DNA of 11,259 nt. It comes from Cyanobacteria bacterium HKST-UBA02. GTDB lineage: Bacteria > Cyanobacteriota > Vampirovibrionia > Obscuribacterales > Obscuribacteraceae. The stretch's first letter is position 1, and each line of letters starts with the position of its first letter. Position numbers and translations under genes: made by a program. Under the pieces are notes generated by a model. It did not search any database and was not told where the DNA came from. It saw only the letters and a program-made list of their open reading frames with translations. The stretch spans positions 1 to 11,259 of the forward strand of contig JAGQHH010000062.1 of NCBI GenBank assembly GCA_020431945.1, written 5' to 3'. This document shows, piece after piece, positions 1-6,317 of this stretch.

Positions 1-1
1 T

Positions 2-52
2 CTGCGCCGCGAGCGTGAGGCTTACGACAAGTCTCGCCAGTCCGGTCAGTAA
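2..52 (+). CDS. 3' end of a gene truncated by the window edge
   Basis: Only the last 16 codons are visible, reading LRREREAYDKSRQSGQ and ending in TAA at 50-52. The composition is charged and hydrophilic, as in a soluble or cytoplasmic C-terminal tail. This frame was preferred because its codons match the C/G-ending usage of neighbouring genes. A second plus frame is also open from the edge to a TGA at 66-68, but it uses AGT and AGG codons and reads less like protein. A strong hairpin at 76-101 follows, consistent with the end of a transcript. No family can be assigned. Confidence 0.5.
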   Translation: MRREREAYDKSRQSGQ

Positions 53-75
53 CAGGGCTCTGCTCTGAGTCCCGA

Positions 76-101
76 GGGGAGGGACCATGTGGTCCCTCCC
101 C
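76..101 (+). terminator. Perfect GC-rich hairpin after the first gene
   Basis: GGGGAGGGACC at 76-86 pairs perfectly with GGTCCCTCCCC at 91-101 across a 4-base loop (11 bp). It lies 23 bases after the upstream stop and ends 18 bases before the ribosome site of the next gene. Only TTAATT follows, so it is a weak intrinsic terminator by the T-tract rule. It could equally act as a 3'-end or 5'-leader stabiliser. Confidence 0.6.
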
Positions 102-132
102 TTAATTCGAAACATCAGCAAGGAGCTTTTCA

Positions 133-468
133 ATGAATGCTATTCTGCTTCTCCCCCTCGTGCTCGTGCTCGGGGGACCGTTCATGTTCGGCGTCATCAT
201 CGCCGCCACCAAGCTGCACCAGCTTCTGCGCAAGGGATTCTCGCCCCGAACCTCCTTCATCACGGTCTTCTGCATCCTGGCCGCGGCTGCCGCTCTGATG
301 ACGGCGCCGTACTGGGTGCTGGGAGGCAAGGGCTATCTCATCGTCGCCGGCGTCTACGTGCTCTTCGTCGGCATCGGCGCCTCCAAGTTCCGCAAGCTCG
401 TCCGCTTCCTCAAGCGTGAGCTCGACAGCGACGACAAGAACGACGTCGAGATCCCCGAGGACAAGTAA
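133..468 (+). CDS. Small three-helix membrane protein, hypothetical
   Basis: This 111-residue protein starts at ATG 133 behind AAGGAG at 120-125, with 7 bases of spacing. Hydrophobic stretches at about residues 3-25, 41-62 and 67-84 suggest three membrane helices. A basic loop (KLHQLLRKGFSPR) lies between helices 1 and 2. The C-terminal tail begins basic (KFRKLVRFLKR) and ends strongly acidic (DSDDKNDVEIPEDK). The basic flanks suggest that loop and the tail's start lie in the cytoplasm. I recognise no family. Size and topology resemble the product of 6318-6626, with a similar FC/LC-plus-Ala-rich second helix, but similarity is too low to claim paralogy by eye. It may share a transcript with 554-904, which begins 85 bases downstream. 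Confidence 0.85.
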   Translation: MNAILLLPLVLVLGGPFMFGVIIAATKLHQLLRKGFSPRTSFITVFCILAAAAALMTAPYWVLGGKGYLIVAGVYVLFVGIGASKFRKLVRFLKRELDSDDKNDVEIPEDK

Positions 469-553
469 GACCAGTACAACCCGGTCAGCGAACCGGATTC
501 AGACAAATTCGCCTGATGGCGTCTCTCCCACAATCAACAGGAGAAATACCACC

Positions 554-904
554 TTGACCAACTTCATCATCGGAACCGGCATCGTCTTCTTCACCGTCGC
601 TGCCGATTCCCCTGCCCAGGCCCTCGAAGTCCTGAAGGATCGCATCATCTCGGCGAGCCGGATGGAGCACTTCGATGCCAACCGGGCCGGCATGAGCTAC
701 TCCATCGTGGAAGCCTACGCTCAGAGACGGCTCGACTTCATCGTCTTCAACGAAGACCGCACCGACATTCTCGGTGGCGAATACAGGGGAGAGTATCAGG
801 AGCTTACCAGCCGTGAGCTCCTCGACGCTCTTACCGAGCTCGTTCCGGAAGGTCTGCGCATGAAACAGCTCCAGAGGCTGTATGCGCGCTTCCAGTCTTC
901 GTAA
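554..904 (+). CDS. Small hypothetical protein read from a TTG start
   Basis: The protein has 116 residues. The start is placed at TTG 554 because AGGAG at 539-543 lies 10 bases upstream. Further upstream the frame is open but reads as low-complexity Ser/Thr/Arg sequence overlapping the preceding gene, typical of a shadow. The N-terminus (MTNFIIGTGIVFFTVAADSP) is hydrophobic for about 17 residues but lacks the positive charges of a good signal peptide, so location is uncertain. The rest is mixed alpha/beta and charged, with a DFIVFNEDRTDILGGEYRGEY segment at about residues 61-81 and a helical C-terminus (ELLDALTELVPEGLRMKQ). No conserved domain or catalytic motif is recognised. A terminator-like hairpin follows at 1077-1111. 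Confidence 0.7.
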   Translation: MTNFIIGTGIVFFTVAADSPAQALEVLKDRIISASRMEHFDANRAGMSYSIVEAYAQRRLDFIVFNEDRTDILGGEYRGEYQELTSRELLDALTELVPEGLRMKQLQRLYARFQSS

Positions 905-1076
905 GACAGGCGGCTGATCATAAAGCGAGCGTCGGCAACAAAAGGCAATGAGCGACCCACATAAATCATTCAGATCATCAGGGTTCTCGTTGCCCGGAGT
1001 TGCCGGCGCTTCTCATGGATAAAAACCGCCCCGAACCGGCAGCCGGCAGGCGATCGCCACCGGCTCGATCATTCCA

Positions 1077-1111
1077 GGAAGGCAGTCACGCAGCCGGTCG
1101 TGCTGCCTTCC
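1077..1111 (+). terminator. Stem-loop terminator-like structure
   Basis: GGAAGGCAG (1077-1085) pairs with CTGCCTTCC (1103-1111). Inside it CACG (1087-1090) pairs with CGTG (1099-1102), with one bulged T and an 8-base loop. ACTTTTC follows, a short T-tract. It lies about 170 bases after the stop of the 554-904 gene. The 905-1076 stretch between holds nothing else I can name. The AT-rich bases after the hairpin (about 1126-1152) may hold the promoter of the next gene, but no clear -35/-10 pair stands out. Confidence 0.5.
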
Positions 1112-1207
1112 ACTTTTCAGGCATCTTACTATATTTTTTAGTGTTCTTTTTTGCACACACTCACAATGGGAACATTATTCTCGAGTGAGCTCGATGCGAG
1201 GTCAATG

Positions 1208-1852
1208 ATGACACGATATCAAACAGTCACCGGTCGGGCAAAATGGTGCACCTACGGTCTTATTGCCTGCATCGGTCTGGACGTCATGTCGATTTCCTTG
1301 AATCTTCTCTACGTCATGGGACCCACCGATGAAAACAAACTGCTTGTAGAGTTCGCCAGTCTGATCGTGTATATCGGCAATTGGCTCGTATACATCGTCA
1401 CGGTTGTATTGTTCTTGCGCTGGCTCCACCTATCTTTCAAGAATGCCGAGGGCTTCGGCACTGTCGGAATGAAGTTCACCGCGTACTGGGCGGTCTGCTG
1501 GTGGTTCGTTCCCCTCTTCTGGCTCTGGAAACCACTCGAGGCAACAAAAGAGCTCTGGAGAACGACTGATCCGTCTTGCGATCTTCAGACATGGAAAGAC
1601 GCTCCGGTTCCCATAATCATGACTTTGTGGTGGATTGCCTGGGTGATGTGCAACATCATCGGAAATGCATCCTTCCAAAAGATCATGCGCGGTGACCCCT
1701 CCAACCTGGCGGTCCAGGAGATGGCGGGACTCGCCACGAGCCTCTTCAGTATCCTTGCTGCAGCCTGTCTGATCCGCATAGTCAAACAGATAACCAGCCG
1801 GCAGGAAAGAAAAGCAGCCTTCATGGGAATCGACCGGTCAGAGTCCTATTGA
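1208..1852 (+). CDS. DUF4328 domain-containing membrane protein
   Basis: This 214-residue multi-pass membrane protein resembles the DUF4328 family, whose function is unknown. The match rests on the family-like core: FLRWLHLSFKNA at about 69-80 (W/R/N pattern), then WAVCWWFVPLFWLWKPLEA at 94-112 and a KELWRTTDP segment, equivalent to the family's conserved 'WxxxxWFVPxxxxxxPxxxxxExWR' region. Hydrophobic segments lie at about 12-36, 50-72, 89-106, 134-153 and 172-190, giving five likely helices. ATG 1208 was chosen because GAGG at 1198-1201 sits 6 bases upstream. ATG 1205, ATG 1166 and TTG 1151 are in-frame alternatives without a better ribosome site. It seems to be a single-gene unit between non-coding gaps. 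Family assignment is fairly confident; role is unknown. Confidence 0.85.
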   Translation: MTRYQTVTGRAKWCTYGLIACIGLDVMSISLNLLYVMGPTDENKLLVEFASLIVYIGNWLVYIVTVVLFLRWLHLSFKNAEGFGTVGMKFTAYWAVCWWFVPLFWLWKPLEATKELWRTTDPSCDLQTWKDAPVPIIMTLWWIAWVMCNIIGNASFQKIMRGDPSNLAVQEMAGLATSLFSILAAACLIRIVKQITSRQERKAAFMGIDRSESY

Positions 1853-2176
1853 ACCATTGCGATAGCCGTGCTAGCTTCCCGCCAATCGTTCGAATATCGG
1901 CTCTGTCGGTACTTCTCGCCAGTGTGTTAAGCAAGCGAGCCATAGTCAATAATTCTTCAATAGCTATCTGATCCTGTCTTTGATACTAAAAAAACATGTT
2001 CATTTCTTCCACTCGCTACAGGCAGAACTTCTAACTCTCTTTTGTTGACCAGTGCCGGCCACATCGTATCCGCAAGCGAATGCTTGCCGGTGGTTTTGAT
2101 GGACTCACACGAAACCTGCAGCCCTCGAAATGGACATCTTCACCACATACGAAACCCAGACAGAGGAATTCAAAGA
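1853..2176. other. 324-base non-coding gap
   Basis: No credible gene is seen on either strand. The middle (about 1940-2045) is AT-richer than the flanking genes and contains a run of seven A at 1987-1993. TTGACC at 2045-2050 resembles a -35 box, but no good -10 lies 16-18 bases downstream. A small perfect hairpin (GCAAGC, GAAT loop, GCTTGC) lies at 2072-2087, followed by a TTTT at 2093-2096. The gap probably holds the end of the DUF4328 transcript and the promoter of the next gene. Confidence 0.5.
2072..2087 (+). terminator. Small hairpin with downstream T4
   Basis: GCAAGC (2072-2077) and GCTTGC (2082-2087) form a perfect 6-bp stem around GAAT. CCGGTGG and then TTTT follow. It is a weak candidate terminator for the DUF4328 transcript or a leader structure of the 2177 gene. 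Six base pairs can arise by chance. Confidence 0.25.
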
Positions 2177-2608
2177 ATGTCTGATGACGTGAGAGACAAC
2201 AAGCAACGGAGCCTTCAATACACGATCAATGCCACCGAAGACGAGCTCGTGGCCATGCTCTTCGATGCCCTCCCCGAAACGGAGAATCCGGAGCCTGAGC
2301 AAATTGCCAGAGTCAGGGAACTCATGGCCGAGCTCTTCACCCGCGGTCTCCCGATGGGACAGTTCGCCATCCAAACCGGTTTGACAGGCTTTCCGGTCGA
2401 CCCTCCGCAACCTGGCATGCAGCGCCACGCACAACACTCTTACGGCCCCATTTATTTCAAGCACTGGATCGTAGACAACGATCCCACGCAAGTCGCCAGC
2501 GCCGTCGAGAATATCCTGCGTTTCCGCCTGGAATGCCTCCAGGGCATGGAGGGCTACGTCGCACAGGTCTATGTCGACATCGACAGCGACATGAAGGGCG
2601 CGCCCTAG
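2177..2608 (+). CDS. N-terminal part of a frameshifted hypothetical protein
   Basis: The first 143 residues of an unrecognised protein start at ATG 2177, with AGAGGA at 2162-2167 upstream (9-base spacing). The longer open frame back to 2042 is non-coding in character. Nothing looks like a signal peptide or membrane helix. Residues 20-55 form an acidic, helical segment (TEDELVAMLFDALPETENPEPE, then ARVRELMAELF). Later parts are aromatic and mixed (YGPIYFKHWIVDNDP, then LQGMEGYVAQVYVDIDSD). The frame ends at TAG 2606-2608, where coding character jumps to the -1 frame and continues to 2928. Restoring one base near the CCC at 2603-2605 would give one protein of about 250 residues. So this is either a broken gene or a sequence/assembly error. 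The family is unknown to me. Confidence 0.6.
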   Translation: MSDDVRDNKQRSLQYTINATEDELVAMLFDALPETENPEPEQIARVRELMAELFTRGLPMGQFAIQTGLTGFPVDPPQPGMQRHAQHSYGPIYFKHWIVDNDPTQVASAVENILRFRLECLQGMEGYVAQVYVDIDSDMKGAP

Positions 2609-2928
2609 CCTACCAGCTCGGTCTCACCCGGCATGCTCATTGCCTGGAGTTCCCCTTTACCGAGATCGACAGCTATCTCGCCATGCTGAAGCGGGCCTGC
2701 CATATGGTCGGGCCTCGCTCCCGGAAGTACATGCGTGTCGGACTCGGCTGCTTCTCGCCCAACGAATACGACGACTTCAGGGTGATGAGCATCTTCAGCA
2801 GCCAGATTCCCTTCGGCATGGCCGATGAATGGCTCCTCTTCAAGAACATCCACCGCCGCTCCGGCCAGTATGGCTGGTTCTGGGACCTGGTGGCCTGGTA
2901 CCACGACCTGAACAACCGCAGAGACTGA
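2605..2928 (+). pseudogene. C-terminal part of the frameshifted hypothetical protein
   Basis: About 107 residues continue in the -1 frame relative to 2177-2608 and end in TGA at 2926-2928. They read as ordinary protein: LEFPFTEIDSYLAML, then MRVGLGCFSPNEYDDFR, then GWFWDLVAWYHDLNNRRD. No ribosome site or good start codon lies at the junction. The frame extends back to an ATG at 2533, but residues before about 2600 there are Arg/His-rich shadow (GLRRTGLCRHRQRHEGR), not a real N-terminus. The simplest reading is that it belongs to the 2177 gene and lost frame by a one-base deletion. A programmed -1 shift is unlikely because no X-XXY-YYZ heptamer sits in frame there. If it were a separate gene, the first internal Met would be in YLAMLKR, leaving a much shorter product. 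Confidence 0.55.
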
Positions 2929-2944
2929 TCAGGTCCATGAAAAC

Positions 2945-2970
2945 GAGAGCAGCGCCAAGGCGCTGCTCTC
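2945..2970 (+). terminator. Perfect 12-bp hairpin between genes
   Basis: GAGAGCAGCGCC (2945-2956) and GGCGCTGCTCTC (2959-2970) form a perfect stem with a two-base AA centre. It lies 16 bases after the preceding stop and ends 17 bases before AGGAG of the next gene. CCAAGATAAA follows, with no T-tract, so factor-independent termination in the classical sense is doubtful. The hairpin also shows that translation of the next gene is unlikely to start before it. Confidence 0.6.
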
Positions 2971-2999
2971 CCAAGATAAACAACCTCAGGAGAAATGAT

Positions 3000-4169
3000 T
3001 TGCAATTCAAGACAGCAACTCTTTCAGTTCTGGGAGGTCTTACGATAATTCTCGTCACCGCGGGAATTTTCCTGGAAAGTCGCGATCCGCCTCTGGACGA
3101 CTTTCCCCCAAGACCCTCTCAACGCATTTTTCTCATGCCCTCCGATTCGGCAGAGGACGTTCGTGTCGAGCATTACGGACCGGACGGCTACACCCGCATC
3201 GAAGCGACACGTGAGTACAGAGACGGCACTACCGAGCACGTGGAGTTCAGGGACGATGGCACAATCGAGAAATACACCCAGTATTTCCCCGGTGAATCGG
3301 AACGCCGTGTAAAGAGTCATGCGGCTTTCGACGACGAAGGCATCCTCTTCACAAGCCATGATGTCTTCCGAAGCGACGGCACCCTCGAAAGACAGGGACG
3401 CAGGCTTAAGGACGGAAACTATAAAAACATCTATTTTTACCAGAACGGTGTTACACCCTCCCGTGTCAGGATCTTCGACGGGAAGAGAAACTTCGTCTCG
3501 GAAAAATTGTTCCGGGAAGACGGCAGTCTTCTGGCCGAAGTCAGGGTTACCGGCAAAAGCGAGCGCACCACCACTCTCTACCACTCTGACGGCTCGGTCT
3601 GGGCGAACATCTACAAAACCATGACCGGATCCCACGGCGATGTCTTCGCTGCTGACGGCAAAACGATCATGGTTAAATTCGATCGCACCCCCTGGAACAG
3701 CCAGGAAGACTACTATGATCGAAATGGCAATCTCATCCAGGGACGACTGACAGTGGCCATGGCAGGCACCATGGATGTATTCGTTTTCGACAGGCAGGGA
3801 CGCATACAGTTGCGGCAGCAATGGCGCAAAGGCAGAGTCAGCCGGGATGAGCCCGTGACAATGCTCCTCTCTCGCGTGGATCAGTTTCGCGAAGGCAAGC
3901 TCTGGAGAACCATCGATGTCGTCCGAGGAAAGAAGCTAGCCAGCTCGGTAGAATACCCGAAAGCCGGCGGAAAGCTAGTCAAAGAGCTGGATGACGGCGG
4001 GAGAGTCAGGCGAACAATCGAATACTCGGGAACAGAGATTAAGACCTCTGTACCCGCAGACGCCGAAGTGGAGATCATAAACCAGCGCATTCTAGACGAG
4101 ATTCCCAGGGAGTCGATACCGGAATTTACGGACCCGGACTCGCCACCGCTGATTTACGACTATCCATGA
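3000..4169 (+). CDS. Membrane-anchored DG-repeat protein (MORN/YwqK-like), paralogue A
   Basis: This protein has 389 residues. The start is TTG 3000 because AGGAG at 2988-2992 lies 7 bases upstream and the frame then opens directly with a membrane anchor. The longer open frame back to 2829 overlaps another gene and a hairpin. Residues 7-24 (TLSVLGGLTIILVTAGIF) are one hydrophobic helix without a clear cleavage site. A Pro-rich linker follows at about 30-41. The rest is a degenerate repeat of about 20-25 residues centred on an aromatic-x-x-(D/N)G motif: GPDGYTR 60, YRDGTTEH 73, FRDDGTIEK 83, FRSDGTLER 123, YQNGVTP 147, FREDGSLL 171, YHSDGSVW 194, FAADGKT 216, YDRNGNLIQ 239, FDRQGRIQL 263. Such repeats resemble MORN/YwqK-type beta-hairpin repeats. 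The protein likely exposes an extended beta scaffold outside the membrane. It is a clear paralogue of the 7729-8940 product, including a shared Pro-rich C-terminus. No enzymatic motif is seen. Confidence 0.8.
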   Translation: MQFKTATLSVLGGLTIILVTAGIFLESRDPPLDDFPPRPSQRIFLMPSDSAEDVRVEHYGPDGYTRIEATREYRDGTTEHVEFRDDGTIEKYTQYFPGESERRVKSHAAFDDEGILFTSHDVFRSDGTLERQGRRLKDGNYKNIYFYQNGVTPSRVRIFDGKRNFVSEKLFREDGSLLAEVRVTGKSERTTTLYHSDGSVWANIYKTMTGSHGDVFAADGKTIMVKFDRTPWNSQEDYYDRNGNLIQGRLTVAMAGTMDVFVFDRQGRIQLRQQWRKGRVSRDEPVTMLLSRVDQFREGKLWRTIDVVRGKKLASSVEYPKAGGKLVKELDDGGRVRRTIEYSGTEIKTSVPADAEVEIINQRILDEIPRESIPEFTDPDSPPLIYDYP

Positions 4170-4178
4170 GGTTTTTCA

Positions 4179-4200
4179 CGAAGAGCAAGGACGCTCTTTG
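4179..4200 (+). terminator. Intrinsic-type terminator after the DG-repeat gene
   Basis: CGAAGAGC (4179-4186) pairs with GCTCTTTG (4193-4200), including one G-U pair, across a 6-base loop. TCTATTTCTTATT follows, the most T-rich tail among the plus-strand hairpins here. It lies 10 bases after the stop at 4167-4169. Confidence 0.5.
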
Positions 4201-4435
4201 TCTATTTCTTATTGGTACGACTTTTTATAGTACAACATAAATGCCACCATCAGCACTATCAGTCGCTGCCTGGAAGGGCAGGGGATCACTTGGCAATTCA
4301 AAGACCCGGGCCGGCGGGAACGCTTACCAATTCTGCGATAACACAGTTACAAAAACACCGCTACCGGGCATAATAGATATTGAGAGTCTTGCGACTTTTC
4401 GACGATCACCTTCACTCTCGAAAGGGCCTCCAGCG

Positions 4436-5005
4436 ATGCGAAGCTTGGACGGCGTGCGGGCGCTACTACCTGTAGCGCTGCTGCTTGCTGCACTGAATTT
4501 TACTACCGAAGCAAAAGCACAGTCGGTTTGTTGCACCGAAAGCGGCGCCCTGACAGGCTCCATCCTGATCGATGCCTGTCCGAGCATCGTCTTCGATGCC
4601 ATCAAGAAGTCGCGCTACCAGGAACCGGACCGCCGCAAAGTGCTGAGCATACAGGGCAACCGCGTCCTGCTCGAGGAGAGCTTCGTGACCTTGCCGATCA
4701 TCGGTGCAGCCACCTGCCAGTACGAAGAGGTCGAAGTCAAAAACAAGCGCATCGATTACAGCATCGTCGCCTCCAAGCAGTTCCGCAAGTTCGAAGGAGC
4801 CTGGGAGCTGGAGCCCAAGCAGAACGGCAACTCCACTCTGCTCAAATTGACTTCCCAGGTAGACACGTTCATCACCGTGCCTTTCAAGAAACAAATCACC
4901 CACGCTTCCACACGCAAAGACATCCGGCGCAGGCTCAATAACATCAAGCATTCAATCGAGACTTCACGACAACTCTCGCTTGCCCCCAGCCTGACGAATC
5001 ACTGA
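4436..5005 (+). CDS. Exported SRPBCC (START/polyketide-cyclase fold) protein
   Basis: This 189-residue protein begins with a signal peptide: MRSLDGVRALLPVALLLAAL, then NFTTEAKA with probable cleavage after AKA (about residue 28), leaving mature QSVCC. ATG 4436 was chosen because it opens that signal peptide; AAAGGG at 4421-4426 is a weak ribosome site. The open frame back to 4241 shows no coding character. The mature part fits the SRPBCC superfamily, which binds hydrophobic ligands in a deep cavity. It has an opening strand plus helix (TGSILIDACPSIVFDAIKK, about 40-58), a middle beta region, then FEGAWELEP (119-127) and TLLKLTSQVDTFITVPF (134-150), and a long C-terminal helix (RKDIRRRLNNIKHSIE). 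Most family members are cytoplasmic, so export is notable. The ligand is unknown. The gene ends 7 bases from the convergent dehydrogenase stop. Confidence 0.75.
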   Translation: MRSLDGVRALLPVALLLAALNFTTEAKAQSVCCTESGALTGSILIDACPSIVFDAIKKSRYQEPDRRKVLSIQGNRVLLEESFVTLPIIGAATCQYEEVEVKNKRIDYSIVASKQFRKFEGAWELEPKQNGNSTLLKLTSQVDTFITVPFKKQITHASTRKDIRRRLNNIKHSIETSRQLSLAPSLTNH

Positions 5006-5012
5006 ATCTGTT

Positions 5013-5786
5013 CTATTTCTCCATCAAGAGCTTGGACACCCGCCTGGCGACTTTCTTCGGCGTCATGCGCAGAAGATAATGAACCAGAAGACGGTTCGTC
5101 GTGCCCGGCACAGCCACTGTCTGTCCTCTCATCATTGCAGCATAGCCATAGGTAGCCACGGACCGGACCGAGGCATTGATCATGAAAGCCTTGGTTCCGG
5201 TCACTTCCGCCACTTGCTCGAATTCGGTCTTGGTAGGACCAGGGCAGAGCGCCGTTACTGTTACACCGGTTCCATCGAGCTCGCTTGCTATAGCCTCGCT
5301 GAAGGAGAGGACGAAAGCCTTGGTAGCATAATAAACGGCCTGATAAGGTCCCGGAAGGAAGGCAGCCATTGACGCAAGATTGAGAACCCTTCCCCTTTTG
5401 CGCTCCACCATCTCGGGCAGGAAACAACGAGTCAACTCGGTCAGGGCGGCGATATTCAGCTGGATCATATCGAAATCCCGGTCCCAGTCCCGTTCGTGAA
5501 AACGGCCGTGGCCTCCGAAGCCGGCATTGTTGATCAGAAAGTCGACCTGAACACCAGTTTCCTTGATGGTCTCATAGAGCTCCGTGGCAGCATGGATCTT
5601 GCTCAAATCCTTCTCGACCACTATGACCTCTACACCATACTTGCTCGAGAGCTCCTCTTTGAGCTCCTCTAACCGGTTGAGCCGGCGAGCCACCAGGATC
5701 AGGTCTCGACGCTTGGAAGCGTGAATCTTTGCGAGCTCGAGCCCGATTCCACTAGACGCCCCGGTTATCAATGCAACGTCTTTCAA
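5013..5786 (-). CDS. Short-chain dehydrogenase/reductase (SDR), DltE/COG0300-like
   Basis: This 257-residue classical SDR is an NAD(P)-dependent oxidoreductase of unknown substrate. The Rossmann glycine motif TGASSGIG is at 8-15, NNAG at 86-89, catalytic Ser at about 139 in NLASM, the YxxxK pair Tyr152/Lys156 in VYYATK, and PG at 182-183. ARR at 33-35, after the second strand, favours NADP(H). Length and the segment RGRVLNLASMAAFLPGP fit the COG0300 (DltE/YqjQ-like) branch. TTG 5786 is chosen as start: GAGAGG (plus-strand 5795-5800) lies 8 bases upstream, and a -10-like TATACT lies just before it. The frame stays open to 5906, but the added residues are unlike an SDR N-terminus and overlap the promoter. 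All catalytic residues are intact. It is transcribed alone and converges on the SRPBCC gene. Confidence 0.92.
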   Translation of the reverse strand: MKDVALITGASSGIGLELAKIHASKRRDLILVARRLNRLEELKEELSSKYGVEVIVVEKDLSKIHAATELYETIKETGVQVDFLINNAGFGGHGRFHERDWDRDFDMIQLNIAALTELTRCFLPEMVERKRGRVLNLASMAAFLPGPYQAVYYATKAFVLSFSEAIASELDGTGVTVTALCPGPTKTEFEQVAEVTGTKAFMINASVRSVATYGYAAMMRGQTVAVPGTTNRLLVHYLLRMTPKKVARRVSKLLMEK

Positions 5787-5809
5787 AATAAGAACCTCTC
5801 GTACACTTA

Positions 5810-5839
5810 AGTATATCAAAACCCGCTGAGACTCGGCAA
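5810..5839 (-). promoter_or_regulatory. Predicted sigma70-type promoter of the SDR gene
   Basis: On the minus strand TTGCCG (5839-5834) and TATACT (5815-5810) are 18 bases apart, matching TTGACA and TATAAT at 4/6 and 5/6. Transcription would begin near 5803, just ahead of the GAGAGG ribosome site, giving a leader of under 20 bases. This placement supports the TTG 5786 start over longer alternatives. Confidence 0.5.
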
Positions 5840-5938
5840 TTACAGAGGACATAATACCACCGGCAATATCACTTTCTCGACCGGGTTGTAGCCGGAGCTC
5901 GGGCAACTTTCTCCTGGCTCGAAAGAGAGATTTCCAGC

Positions 5939-5965
5939 AAGCTAGGTCAGCTAGCGTAGCTTTTT
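5939..5965 (+). terminator. Hairpin followed by T5 with no gene upstream
   Basis: AAGCTA (5939-5944) pairs with TAGCTT (5957-5962) across a 12-base loop, and the T run continues to 5965. On the plus strand this looks like an intrinsic terminator, but no plus-strand gene lies upstream after 5005. It could end read-through antisense to the SDR gene or a short RNA. Confidence 0.35.
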
Positions 5966-5972
5966 AATACAG

Positions 5973-5991
5973 GTCATTATCTCGTAATGAC
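5973..5991. promoter_or_regulatory. Perfect inverted repeat, possible operator
   Basis: GTCATTA (5973-5979) and TAATGAC (5985-5991) form a perfect 7-bp inverted repeat with a 5-base spacer. The arms are AT-rich and the half-sites 12 bases centre to centre, closer to a dimeric repressor site than to a terminator. No regulator gene is visible nearby. Confidence 0.4.
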
Positions 5992-6178
5992 AGTCATAGC
6001 AATTGTTTCTAGTTGGAAACATAAATACGTGCTCCAGAACTTAGCGGAAGGTTGTCAGTAAAAAATCGCTTAAAGTTATTGGTTTTTCAGAAGAATTAAG
6101 GCACGGTGGACTTATCTTTCAACACTTTTCTTTTAACGAGCCCAGAACCTAGAAACCAGAACTAGCTCACACTTCCCG

Positions 6179-6212
6179 CTCAACTCTCCCGGTAGCACTA
6201 CCGGCGGTTGAG
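6179..6212 (+). other. Two-part stem-loop upstream of the 6318 gene
   Basis: CCGGTAG (6189-6195) pairs with CTACCGG (6198-6204), and outside it CTCAAC (6179-6184) pairs with GTTGAG (6207-6212), with a TCTC/CG internal loop. The 13 bp in two helices make it the strongest structure in this gap. It lies about 105 bases before ATG 6318 and has no T-tract, so a leader structure is as likely as a terminator. Confidence 0.45.
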
Positions 6213-6317
6213 TCCGGCTCGTCGGTCTTCCAAGACTTCACCGGAACACCGGGGCCCTCCTGGTGCGCCGTTTTCTGCGGTCATGACACCGCCAATAAAA
6301 ATTCTGGAGAAATTTCC

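Larger units (their letters stand above)
5840..6317. other. AT-richer structured intergenic region
   Basis: Some 480 bases between divergent genes lack a credible gene on either strand. The left and middle parts are clearly richer in A+T than the flanking genes. Several structures are visible: a hairpin with T5 (5939-5965), a perfect inverted repeat with GTCATTA arms (5973-5991), a GTTTC/GAAAC repeat around 6005-6020, and a two-part stem (6179-6212). CTAG, a rare tetramer in many bacteria, occurs several times here (for example near 5943, 5951, 6010, 6150 and 6162). The region must hold the promoters for 5786 (minus) and 6318 (plus). It could also encode a small RNA. Confidence 0.5.

Noticed and set aside
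87..419. Plus-strand open frame overlapping the 133-468 gene
   Set aside because: It starts inside a hairpin loop and reads Arg/His-rich, a typical shadow of the real membrane-protein gene.
481..496. CCGGT/ACCGG hairpin between the first two small genes
   Set aside because: Only 5 bp with a 6-base loop and no T-tract, within chance expectation for this base composition.
2591..2608. Programmed -1 frameshift site at the gene split
   Set aside because: No X-XXY-YYZ heptamer is in frame before the stop and no clear downstream stimulatory structure is seen within the expected distance.
3024..3821. A 265-codon minus-strand open frame opposite the DG-repeat gene A
   Set aside because: It has no ribosome site and no recognisable domain, and the plus-strand gene is supported by a paralogue and a good start.
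5987..6061. 24-codon plus-strand ORF (MTVIAIVSSWKHKYV...)
   Set aside because: It has no ribosome site at a workable distance and its start lies inside the GTCATTA inverted repeat.
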